64,000 nucleotides of DNA from Xylogone sp. PMI_703 (taxonomy: Eukaryota; Ascomycota; Leotiomycetes), in NCBI GenBank assembly GCA_021399445.1, contig JAJTUQ010000002.1, positions 930,001 through 994,000 on the forward strand. Direction: 5' to 3'. The position numbers and the translations under genes are program-made. The notes below the pieces were generated by a model. It did not search any database. It was given only the letters and a program-made list of their open reading frames with translations, and was not told the DNA's origin. Of this stretch, positions 25,961 to 35,849 are shown piece by piece. The stretch's first letter is position 1. Each line of letters opens with the position of its first letter.

Positions 25961-26803
25961 CTACCATGGGCCATTATAAATGCTCGAAATCTCGTCATTA
26001 TCCTCCTCCTCTTCATCTTTATCCTCTTCCTCTTCTTCATCAACAACTTTCCATTCAACCAAGTCCGCAAGCTCACGAGCAGAGTCCGCAGCGTTTCCTA
26101 AGATATCCGCAAAGCCCCGAAGGGCATCCGCAATGCGGCTGTTTCGTTCTTGACGGGTCACCCGAGGGTGACGGATACGGCCCGTAGTGGCCGGTCCAGC
26201 AGCAAAAACAGGCTGGCTGGAGGGGAGGGGGCGGCGGACACGGCCTGCAGAGGGACGGGCAGACCGGCCAGAGGGCTGGGACCGAGGGGGGAGGCGGGCG
26301 GGCACTGAGAAATAGTCAGTTCGGTCCGTAAAAAGAATGCTGTTATAACTTACGGACAACAGCAACGCTGCCAGTGGCAGCCGGGCCAGCAACCGGAGGG
26401 GCGCGAGAGCGAAGAGCACGGCTAGGGCCAGCACGGGCAGGAGCAGGAGCGGCAGGAGCAGTGGGAGCAGCACGGCGGTTGCGGACAGGGACATCTAGAT
26501 ATATCTCACGGTCAGTAACCTTGTATTCTCATCCGTAAAGTGATATAACTTACGGAAAGAGCAGCGGCTTCCTTCACTGCCATAGTGGCAGTTGGTACAG
26601 GCTCCGTTAAGGTAGCCAGCGACGGAGACACACTCTGTCCACACACCAGACCCGTTTGCACAATGAGTGCAAGGCTGACCGTTAACCTGGCCAACGAGGA
26701 ATCCCAAGAGGGCCTCCATGTTTGCGGGCCTGGCGGTGTTCAGAGTGCGGCCCTCGCGGACCGTAGACACCCGCAAAGGGGGAAGGCCGGCCAGAGAACG
26801 CAT
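25961..26803 (-). CDS. DUF3716-like six-cysteine protein of the mobile element
   Basis: Function is unknown. Exon 1 is 26803-26554, exon 2 is 26494-26354 and exon 3 is 26304-25961, all joined in phase 1, for 244 residues. Exon 1 encodes a cysteine array C-x2-C-x9-C-x10-C-x2-C-x8-C (PCTHCANGSGVWTEC ... ACTNCHYGSEGSRCSF), the pattern of fungal DUF3716 and likely zinc-binding. Exon 2 is Arg/Ala/Pro-rich. Exon 3 has a helical segment (RNSRIADALRGFADILG) and a very acidic tail. Both introns start with the same 12 bases, CCGTAAGTTATA, across the splice site. The same frame stays open about 280 bases further upstream with Ala/Pro/Ser-rich content, but has no ATG there. The ATGs at 26997 and 27104 are in the other two frames, so this copy may carry a frameshift or lack a recognised 5' exon. 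Confidence 0.7.
26305..26355 (-). repeat. CCGTAA/TTACGG inverted pair in DUF3716 intron 2
   Basis: TCCGTAA begins at 26325 and TTACGGA ends at 26356, with an 18-base loop. As in intron 1, one arm coincides with the donor site. Confidence 0.8.
26495..26555 (-). repeat. CCGTAA/TTACGG inverted pair in DUF3716 intron 1
   Basis: CCGTAA at 26533-26538 and TTACGG at 26550-26555 form an inverted repeat with an 11-base loop. One arm includes the 5' splice site of the 59-base intron. Confidence 0.8.
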
Positions 26804-27569
26804 GGCGCCAGTGGGGTGGGCTGGGAGGGCAGGCAGAGGGTCGACAGCACCCGCAAAGCCAGGAGGCGCAGCCGCAACAGGAGCCCCTGGGGCCGGAGAG
26901 GAGGGAGCCGTGACAACAGCCAGGATGGAGCTGGCGCTGGAGGAGCCGGAGGCTGGGGTAGAAGCGCGAGGCGGTTGATGGGCGTCCAGGACGCCATGGT
27001 AGTGGTTTGGTAATGGTGGATGTGGTGGTGGTGGAGGTTTTGGAGGTTTTGATGGAAGCCGGGGAGAAAGTGAATTTAGAAAAAGAATTCTTAGGTATAG
27101 CCATGATTTTACTATTGTAGCGTTATTTTGCTATTGTACGGTCGCTCTTTTTGACTGTGAATAACGTCTATTTCATTGTCTAGCTGAGTGTCTATTGTGC
27201 TCCCCTATTGAGCCCCCTTTTGCGGGTCACGTGACCGCCCGCAATGCTGAAGTTCAGCCCAGCCAGGTGTCCCGCAAGCAGTAAAACCGCCATAACTCAA
27301 CCATTTCAAGCCGAAATAACTTCATTCTAGAGTCAGTTTGTACAGGAGCAATCCGCGAAACCTACATTTAAATTATACTACATTATCTATAGCGGTTGTG
27401 GAGTAATATGACTGTGAGCCCTGGAGCACTTATCAAGTGGCACCTGTGAAATCACTGCGCATTTCAGGAAATTTCTCGGCTAAACCCTCCAACGATAAGT
27501 TGTGCTTGTGAGCCGGATTTCTTGCTACCCTGAACCTCCCTCAACATTCCACACAAAGTACGGCCAAAA
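26804..27569. promoter_or_regulatory. 5' flank of the DUF3716 gene, right end of the element, SEC20 promoter
   Basis: The first 280 bases look coding-like (see the DUF3716 entry). CTATTG recurs at about 27112, 27131, 27192 and 27205. CACGTGACC at 27228-27236 lies inside the 12-base palindrome GGTCACGTGACC. CCGCAA-type motifs continue to about 27290. A segment at 27429-27458 (CTTATC..GTGGCACCTG) resembles 23122-23150 on the left side. The last 100 bases are presumably the SEC20 promoter. Confidence 0.4.
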
Positions 27570-28899
27570 ATGTCCTTTGAAAGCCTTTCTGAGCGACTTG
27601 TCGCCTTACAAGAGTCAAATTCTCAGTTAAGAGAGCTGATTGATCGGCTCGGAAATCTCAAATTCCAGCCTGGATCTGTTCCTTTAGACAATGAGGACGG
27701 TAACGTCATGACGGAGCTCGCGGTGGAGATACAGCAGACGCTGAAAGAGCAGGATGAAGATTTCGAGTTGTTACAGGAACAGGCATATGATCTGATTGCT
27801 GGGAAGCCTGGAAGTGAAGCGCACGAAAGAAAGGCTAATTTAATTGATAGCATCAAGAGATCAACACAGGAATTGAAATCGTAGGTGTCGCTTTTATTTA
27901 TATGTCGGATGATGCTTTTCAATAGTGAGGTCTTGATACATGATTCTGACTTGGCTTAGATACCATGGCGCATTTAGAAAGGCTCAGCTAGAGGCAAGAA
28001 GAAACCTTCAGGCTGCTCAACGCTTAGAGCGCGAACTACTCTTGCAGTCATACGTGAACCCACCTCAGTCCGGAGACTCTTCCCCAGCACCTTCAATCCG
28101 ACGAGTTTTTCGACAACAGTCAGAGCCTTCCCATGCAGACAAGGAGGTCAATGCAAGTAGTGATATCACTCTAGCTCTCCGCCGAACGCATGATATGATG
28201 GCGGCTGAGCTTTCACGATCGCAATTCGCCCATGACACATTGAAGGAATCGACTGCCGCACTGGCACAACTTTCGGAGTCATATTCTATGTTAGATACCC
28301 TCCTGTCAAGCTCAAAAAATCTTCTTGGTACATTGTTAAGGAGTCAAAAGAGCGATACTTGGTACCTAGAGACCTCGTTTTACATACTTTTGGGTACGAT
28401 TGCTTGGCTCATCTTCCGGAGATGGTTATACGGACCTACTTGGTGGCTGGTATGGTTCCCGTTTAAAATCTTCTTTAGGTCCTTGGGAGGGGTCTTGACT
28501 GCAATGGGTGTATTGGGAGGCTCCGCAAGTAGCGCACCTTCAGTTAGTTCTGTTGCAGCTGGTCAAACATTAAGGGTACACAATAGCGCTACACGAGCCC
28601 CATTCTCAACCATTATTCCACAAAACCCACCAAGTGTCAATGTCGGCGGAGGAGGTAGAGGCGCACCGATAAGAAGTGATGCCCCTCAGGCTGAAGCCCA
28701 CAGACAGGAGCCAGATACCATGGCCGAACGCGTGGGACGCATTATTGATGAATCTGGAGCTAAGGAGGGAGAAGGGTCACAGCCAAGACAAAATGAACCG
28801 GTAGAGGAGCAACCAGAAGTGAGAAGAAACCCCAAGAAAAGGATGTTTGAAGACCCGGAAGCTATAGCAAAGGAGGAGAGGAAGAAGGATGAATTATGA
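27570..28899 (+). CDS. SEC20: Golgi-to-ER SNARE Sec20
   Basis: Sec20 is a t-SNARE of the ER that receives retrograde COPI vesicles, with Ufe1 and Use1. Two exons, 27570-27880 and 27960-28899 (79-base intron, phase 2, branch site CTGAC), give 416 residues. The cytosolic part has heptad-rich helices, with the SNARE motif about residues 180-255 (LRRTHDMMAAELSRSQFAHD). It is followed by a membrane anchor (FYILLGTIAWLIF) and a second hydrophobic stretch. The luminal tail ends KKDEL, an ER-retrieval signal; yeast Sec20 carries HDEL in the same place. This ending supports the stop codon choice and the topology. Confidence 0.92.
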
Positions 28900-29518
28900 T
28901 TTGCCTTTTGAACCAGCCAGGCAATCTCTAACTTGAAGAGGCTGAGAGTAGTAATATATTATCGCTAGGGCGCCTTGTGTCTCTCTTGGAAATAGAAGTA
29001 GTCCGTATCATACTATATAAGGAATGAATATTCATATTCTATACTTGCAGGCGGGCCTTAGCTGTCAAGCCACACGCACAAAATAATAGGGGTTGTCTGA
29101 TAAGCAGCTTGCTGCAGCCAGGACATCCCGAGCTAGACGATTTAGGGGGCAGTGTCTACGCCATATTTTGACGTTATCTTATCGTATCGTAATCTATCTA
29201 GTCCTAATCAAGCTATTATCAGAGCGGTGAAGTCGGATCAGGAACATTATCCAATGCAGATACTCTAGCTGATGACTCCAAATGATTGCTTGGTATCTTG
29301 ACACAAGAACCGAATCTGAAGTTGCAAGGCCATTAAGGTGTGTACATAACTTCGACATTTCTGAACATATGAATTAAAAGTGGGAGACCGGACCTGCCTC
29401 AATCTGCCATGCGGAATAGCACTACCGTTCTTAGAGGAACGGGGTCGGGTCTCGCAATACTAGTTAATTAATCACGATCTATATCAGATCATCGGTAAAA
29501 GCATTTTGATGTCTCATA
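28900..29518. other. Intergenic, SEC20 to F-box gene
   Basis: This is a 619-base AT-rich spacer. No gene or repeat was recognised. Confidence 0.55.
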
Positions 29519-31120
29519 ATGGATATCACCGCTCTACCAGATGATCTATTTCTTCTAGTCCTTGATTATCTGTCACCATCAGAACTAATCGCCTGTCGAG
29601 CTATTTGTAAGAGCTGGCAGAAAGCCTTCACAGACCCGGATCGAAGTCGACGCTGGCTTCAGCAGCACTATCCAAGGGTACGAGAGCTGCGACACTTCTC
29701 TCAAGGTGAAGCACAGAACTGGTCCCAAGTTTTAGCCACAGTATGCAGAAGATATCACTACCTAAAGGCAGGTAGGCCAAGGAAAACCGTGGCTTTAGCA
29801 CTTAAGAAGTCTCTCATGGTCCCTGAATGGGCCAGACACTATCCCGTTGCGACATGGCAGAGACAACTCTCCTATGAGGCCAAGACAGCCTCCTTTCATT
29901 ATCTAGATCCCTTATGGACTTACGATGATGGTTTGTTAGTATTTCCTTCTGCTGAGTTGCAGAGGTATGTAGCCTATGATCTCACTGCTTCAACTTTCGG
30001 CGATGTTGCCCTTCAGTCCGATACCAAGATTGTTCGGAGAATTAGACTAAAAGAGAGGGTTCTTGTAGTGGAATGGTGTGAAAGTGAACCGTATCATCGG
30101 TTGAATGAGAATGAAATGGTTCATAGACACTTTGCTACTGCTTATGATCTGGTACTTGACCAGGAAAAGAATCGGTGGAATGCTAGATTTCGGTAGGTAT
30201 CAAAAATGATACATAAAGGTTTTAATTAATGACACTAATCCTCCCAGAAATGAATGGAAAATACATTTCCTGGGCTTACCCCTAAATTCCAGTGATCGCT
30301 TTTTTACAGCTCATACAGCAACTCATTGGGCCATGTACCTTTGGCAACCAAACCGAAGTGCGTGGGGAGAAGATGATCCTATCGAACGCTTAGCAATCTG
30401 GGATATCTCATCCCCATCTGCATACCGTCCGAGTGAAGACATAACAGGTAGCCTAAAACCAGATGATGACCTTAAGGGTCCAAGGGTTATAAGACGGCTA
30501 TCATTCTCGGACTTAGATTTCTACCGCATTAGACAGCGCTCAACTCCTACTTTAAGAGAACTAGAACTTGATGAGAAGAATCTTTATTTTATACAGGAAG
30601 ATCACAGATGGCTCGTTGGTCAACAAGCAGGCCATTCATTGCCTAGATTGCACATGGTTAAAACTGTGGGGATTCCTTTTGCCGACGGACCACGGTGGGA
30701 GGACGAGTGCGGAGCGAATGGAGATGTTAATTTATCTTTCTGCGAGAGGAATACGGATGAGAGGTGTCCACACCATGCTCCATGTTGGCGACATGAGGTA
30801 AGGGTCGAATCCCCCAAGCTATCCGTACTGCAACATATATAAGTTGAGAACTTAACGTATCATAGGAATTCCCTTATCTTACTATAACTGAAGCATATGA
30901 CGTTCAAGCCGGCGTACGGTTCTGTGCGCGCCATTGCTTCCTACTAGAAACAATCTCAATTAACATAAAGCCACACGTACGAATGAGCGGGCCTGGATAC
31001 GATGTCTCTCTGAAGGATGATCTCTGGCAACAGCTCCTTGCAAAGGGGAAAATTTGTGGAGATGAAAGATGGCTTATTGGAGAGAATTTCAACAATGAAG
31101 TACAGATACTTTACTTCTGA
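29519..31120 (+). CDS. F-box protein
   Basis: This is a likely substrate receptor of an SCF ubiquitin ligase. Three exons (29519-30192, 30248-30797, 30866-31120) give 492 residues. The F-box is at the very N-terminus (LPDDLFLLVLDYLSPSELI, then CRAICKSWQKAF), where Skp1 would bind. The rest has no repeat pattern I recognise as WD40 or LRR, but contains many aromatic strand-like segments (AIWDIS, RYVAYDL), so a beta-rich fold is possible. Exon 3 keeps the frame open for 84 residues and ends at a natural stop; reading through intron 2 would end 15 codons later without it. The substrate is unknown. Confidence 0.8.
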
Positions 31121-31370
31121 ATTAAATCGGATGATTCGGATAGGATAATCAACTCATATTGAGTAAAATCGGTTTCATTTTACCTGCGAAGAATCCTTAA
31201 CGCGACCTGACTCCATGCTGCGGAATTTCTCATCCTCTAAGTGCTTGGATTCAGAAGGAAATACATATAACCGTAATAAGCATAACTCCTCCCAGTCAAT
31301 ATCATACAAATGTACCTTTAGGTATCGGCTTCTGCTTCACTTCTCTACTTTTCCTCGACATTCGAGAACT

Positions 31371-32123
31371 CTAACCCCTCGACAAAAATCTGTTGAACAT
31401 TCCCGAAACCAAGTTACCGGCAACACCACTAGAGTAAAGCGCACCGCCTGCGAAGTTCGTTGCTTGACTGAACTTATCACACCTCGAAAACGCCAACGTA
31501 TTTGTGACTGTTAAGCTGAGTGCAATGACTTCTTGTCGTCAGTATCATGCTTAGTCCTCTCCAAGGAAATTATACATACCAACAAGGGTTAGCCATATGA
31601 ACTCAAACCTCACAATGGCAACAATGGCCAATCCAATCCAGAGCAGAGGCTGCGAATATAACGCGAGCCAGAAGAAACGGCTATCAGTGGCATTGATGAC
31701 TTTCGTAGTAGGGTCCGATGATTCAAACACCCAGTGTGAATCGCCTGTTTGGGGATTTACTTCGTTCCACCATCGCAGACCTACGAGTCGTCTTCCGGCG
31801 ATATTCTTCAAGTAGTAGAAATCAGCTGCTAAAAGCAGGATCGTAATGATAAAGATGAGGACACTTTCCCCCAAACCAGTAATTAGACTTATGCGACGAA
31901 AATATACCCGCTCCCTTGGTGGAAACTTACAAGTTATTCGTGAACAATAGGCCAAAGAGGTAAACTAATAAACTGGCTGTGAAATTGTGTTAGACTTGGA
32001 TGCCTATTGTCGCAGAACAGTCACCAGAAACTTACAGATTCTAAACCCTAGGAAGCAAAGTAATGTGATTGGATGTGAACTCAATCGCCAGCTCAGCGAC
32101 CCCGCTGGTTGATTTTGATCCAT
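31371..32123 (-). CDS. TVP23: Golgi membrane protein Tvp23
   Basis: Tvp23 (FAM18/TVP23 in animals) is a small Golgi and late-Golgi membrane protein involved in vesicle traffic. Four exons (32123-32036, 31976-31931, 31863-31580, 31531-31371) give 192 residues, near the yeast 199. Landmarks are [19 protein letters not shown] across intron 1, the signature [29 protein letters not shown], and FEFIWLTLV leading across intron 3 into [13 protein letters not shown]. Four hydrophobic segments fit the family. Stopping at the ORF end at 31551 would lose the last helix, so the fourth exon is needed. Confidence 0.93.
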
Positions 32124-33047
32124 TTTATTGAATTTGGTGCCTTTGTCGTATATTGCAGTCTGGCTTCGAGCTGCGTAACATCCGTTGTCATCAAAGAAGC
32201 TACATAAGCTATCCGTGATGAAAGCGGTCTAAAGTGGCAGAACTATAAGAGTAGATCGTGCCTGAGTATTATGCCAGGAGGCTCGGGAGGATATATGACA
32301 TTATCAGGTCCGTTCTTTTTTCTGTTTCATCACTGTCATATTCATTCAGTGAATATTGTTGGAAAGATCATTGCAAAATTGTTAACGAGATATCCTTTGG
32401 CACGTGTGCAAATATCCCTGAGACTTCCCTTCTCGTGATCTACTGACAACAAGTCACTACTCCATATAACTAGAGACAGAATACGTCAAATAGCTTCATG
32501 ACTTCAAAGATGAAACTACGCTAAGTTTCCGTAATGATGCCATTCAAGAACGTCTTAGAAAATATACAAAAGCCCAGGAGGGTTGTGTACTGCACTTATA
32601 CGGAGTAATTAGTGTTGATGTGTTTATTTCTGTCTTATGTGTGCACAAGCATGTGTCGTTAAGCTATGCATCTAGTCCTCATAATGGAATGGAAACCAAT
32701 TCTTCAGAGCTCCTGCTGCTGTCCCGTTTACGTCTCCATTACTGACCCGGAATAATGTCCTCAGTAGTGATAAGTACTAGCAGACTGGTCCCACTGACTC
32801 GGTGGTCCTCTGCTATCGATTCGCCATCTCGTATCTCTAATCCATAATAGGCTAGCTGGCTGCGGCTTCCAGCCCCTCTTACGTCGCGCTACTACCGAGG
32901 CCGAGGCAAAATGTAGGATCGCAGTACCGTACCTGGTCGGTGTTGCGCGCGGATGTTCATATAAAGGGAGTATGTAAGCGTCAACCAGTGCAAAGTGACG
33001 GGCATTTTATTCTGTTTTGCAGGCATTGCTTGTCTTTTTTGCGCACA
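32124..33047. promoter_or_regulatory. Divergent promoter region, TVP23 / APH-like gene
   Basis: This is 924 bases between divergent genes. I see no ORF with an ATG and good splice sites, and no repeat. Confidence 0.5.
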
Positions 33048-34382
33048 ATGGCTGGCCCCGTGAGACAGCCCATCGACATCCCTTCCCTGGAGCGGTACAT
33101 ATCTAGAAATGTCCCTGAGATCCAGGTTCCGATAGATGTGAAGCAGGTCTCGTGCTCCCAGTTCCCAATGCGCTGCCCACGTTCATTCTTTTTTAGGAGT
33201 AAAACTGACAAAGGAAATTGTAGTTCGGATTTGGCCAGTCAAATCCCACCTACCAGCTTACCGGCAGCGATGGTCAGAGATATGTTATGCGCAAGAAGCC
33301 TCCGGGAAAGCTGGTTTCCAAGACGGCACACCAGGTCGAAAGGGAATATAGGGTTATACATGCCCTAGAGAATACGGATGTTCCTGTTCCGAAAGCATAT
33401 TGCCTTTGTACTGATGACAGCGTAATTGGCACACCTTTCTATATAATGGAGTTCTTGGATGGAAGGATTATTGAGGATCCAGCCATGCCGGGAGTCACTC
33501 CGGCTGAAAGGTCCGAAATGTGAGTGTGAATTAATTGTGCTTTTATATCCTCTAGATCATCCCTAATTTTCTCTTTATAGGTGGCACGATGCAATACGGA
33601 CCTTGGCTAAATTTCATCGACTTGTCCCCAAAGATATTGGATTAGAAGACTTCGGTAAACCATCGGGATTTTATGACAGACAAATTAAGACTTTCAGTAC
33701 TATCAGTAAAGCACAAGCTGCAGCAGTCGATGTGGATACCAAGGAGCCTGTAGGGCAAATTCCACGAATCGATGAGATGCTGGAATTCTTCCGGGATAAG
33801 AAGCTCCAACCCCGTGACAGAGGTACACCTGTGCATGGCGACTACAAAATCGATAACCTAGTCTTCCATAAAACAGAGCCTAGAGTAATTGGTATCCTAG
33901 AGTAAGCATCCAATTTCCATAGTATATTCTTTTGGGACCATTTACTAACATCCTTCACCTCTAGCTGGGAAATGTCTACCATCGGTCATCCGTTATCAGA
34001 TCTCATCAACTTAATTACCCCCTATCTATTAGCTTCCCAGAAAAAGGATCCTTTCGAGAGCATCATAAAAGTGAAAAGCTTCCCACAGTTTGAGAATGCT
34101 GCAACGCCAGGCCTACCAACCCAAGACCAACTTCTGAAATGGTACGCTGAAGTAGCTGGCTGGGACCCTACTCCAGATATCCCCTGGGGCGCCGCATTTG
34201 GTTACTTCAGAGCATCATGTATCTACCAGGGCATCGCTGCACGATGGGCGGTTAGACAGGCAAGCAGTGCCAAAGCGAAGGACAACGCTGCCATGCGTCA
34301 TCCTATGTCAAAATTAGCGTGGACTTTGGTGGAGGAGGCGAGGGAAGCAGCAAAGGCATCTAGAGATAAACCGAAGCTATAG
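33048..34382 (+). CDS. APH-family phosphotransferase (ACAD10/11 kinase-domain-like)
   Basis: This is a predicted small-molecule kinase with the aminoglycoside-phosphotransferase fold. Four exons (33048-33146, 33224-33519, 33581-33901, 33965-34382) give 377 residues. Visible motifs are the nucleotide-binding N-lobe [11 protein letters not shown] ... [11 protein letters not shown] with its lysine, the alpha-C glutamate region [13 protein letters not shown], the catalytic loop [11 protein letters not shown] (Asp and Asn in the Brenner H-x-D-x4-N pattern), and the metal-binding ILDWE that is restored by splicing out intron 3. This arrangement matches the kinase part of ACAD10/ACAD11, which phosphorylates 4-hydroxy acids. 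The dehydrogenase domain is absent, so it would act alone or in trans. The substrate is not shown by the sequence. Confidence 0.87.
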
Positions 34383-34886
34383 GCGTTTTGGATCATAAGA
34401 GAAAGGTGTTTTTGCATGTAAGGTCTACGTTGGAAGGCGGCTGCTGAGATTTGTAGGGGAGTTGATGTCGATACCGGGGGCGCAATCTGAGCAATCCTAC
34501 CATCGCCTTACCATAGGCTTTGTTCTGGCTACTTGCATCTAAGAGATAAATGAGCATCAGAGATAGCATCGCTAGATGGTCTTCATATACTCTAGATAAG
34601 AAATGTTCTTCAATCACCGCCAAATTACACGCTAATTCTGCTGTCTATTAACCGCTTCATGCAAAGCTTTCCAACTTTTGGCAAGCTTCTCAAATAATAT
34701 CCTCTTCCTCCCACATTCAAACATCTAAACTGAAGGCCCCACATTCTACGACTAATCTAATTTCCCTCAGAATATTGGTAAGGCTCATTATGACAGGATA
34801 AGATTCCCATATCTCCTCTGTTAACTGAGTAGCAACAGGAGATTGATAACCCATTAGCCCGTCTAAAGCTGAGGGTCTACGCAAAC
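34383..34886. other. Intergenic
   Basis: This is a 504-base spacer with only chance ORFs. Confidence 0.5.
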
Positions 34887-35195
34887 ATGTTGCAATTGGG
34901 TGCAATTCCATCATTCCTAGTGGGATGTATTATTGGCGTTCTTGCCTTCTCAGTTGCTTATGTCTGTCAGCTTCACCTATGGCTCATCATCATCCTACTT
35001 TGCCTTGTTTCGCCTTTCTTACCGTCTACTATCAGAGCCCGAGTGAGAATGTTTGTAAGTAATCAATTGAGCTGTGACACAGCAGATTCGTTCTGTTAGT
35101 ATGGCTGACCACACCAATAGGTGGATCAGGGGGTCCGTTCAGAGCTTCAAACAAGAAGATCCCGAGCTCTTCATGATGTTGAGGAGGCCAGCTGA
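34887..35195 (+). CDS. Possible small membrane protein, 80 residues
   Basis: I do not recognise this protein. Exon 1 is 34887-35054 and exon 2 is 35121-35195. The 66-base intron has a strong donor (GTAAGT), a CTGAC branch-like site and an AATAG acceptor, and splicing keeps the frame. The first 50 residues form two hydrophobic helices (SFLVGCIIGVLAFSVAYVC and LWLIIILLCLVSPFL), followed by a basic then acidic polar tail ending DVEEAS. It is preceded by a start with A at -3. It may be real or a chance open frame; conservation would decide. Confidence 0.4.
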
Positions 35196-35849
35196 TATTT
35201 GGGCAAGATTAGCATGGCAATCAAACCTTCTTAGTCTTGCGTTTTCATCATCCCACCCCTCGCGGGAACGTACGCATTTCCCACGATCTTTCTCAACATA
35301 AAGTTCAGGTACAAAGGTGACGATGGCATCAAGTCAACAAGAAGCTCATCCATCTTGTTTCCTCGAGTTCCTAACCAAGTAGAGAAAATGATCTGATGGC
35401 TTGGCCTAGGAAACAAATGCCATGAGTATTTTGAAAAGACCTCGGAATTCACCGTGCTTTCACCTCTCTTCTATTGTGACTCCTGTTTGTGAAGACTGTC
35501 TCCTTCTAGAAAGACTTTGGCGTTTCGAAAGGCTCAGCTTTACGAGAATTGCCTGTACTAGTACAGCTTCGAGAGCCTTCAAGGAGCGATGTGAGGTCGT
35601 TCGGTGGTCGTAAAGTTCTGTAAATCGGTCTTTAGACTAAGGTAGACTGTTTCCTAGAGGCATGCCTTCTAAGAGAGCTTTGAGATTCTTGAATTCTTCG
35701 AAGATGGCGGAATATTTCCCGTGACCCTCGTCCCTTGCGAGTTCATCTTTGATAATGATAATGTCCTTTGACAACGATGAATTACGTGTGTCACATGCTT
35801 ATTTTTAATGAAGCCACATATGAAACATATGGTTCTTACAATAGCTTTT
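35196..35849. other. Intergenic
   Basis: These 654 bases lie 3' of the possible small gene and 3' of YVC1. I see no supported feature. Confidence 0.5.

Larger units (their letters stand above)
23165..27236. mobile_element. Two-gene Crypton-like tyrosine-recombinase element (ends approximate)
   Basis: A tyrosine-recombinase gene (+) and a DUF3716-like gene (-) converge, with only 105 bases between their stops. Both are free of internal stops across introns, suggesting a recent or active copy. Cryptons move as circular DNA by a tyrosine recombinase and leave no long terminal repeats, and none is seen here. The coordinates use a shared CACGTGACC at 23165-23173 and 27228-27236 as provisional ends. 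The CCGCAA-type motif continues to about 27290, so the right end may lie further out. The interior is more GC-rich than its flanks. Insertion is between the divergent promoters of MRPL44 and SEC20. Confidence 0.75.

Noticed and set aside
26495..27013. Several 60-142 codon ORFs on both strands over the DUF3716 gene, including a Leu-rich - strand N-terminus
   Set aside because: The spliced frame with the cysteine array and Arg/Ala/Pro exon explains the DNA. The Leu-rich reading is the Pro/Ala frame shifted by one base.
23100..27500. Long terminal repeats or terminal inverted repeats of a retroelement or DNA transposon
   Set aside because: No repeats longer than short motifs were found at the ends, and the encoded enzyme is a tyrosine recombinase, not a DDE transposase or reverse transcriptase.
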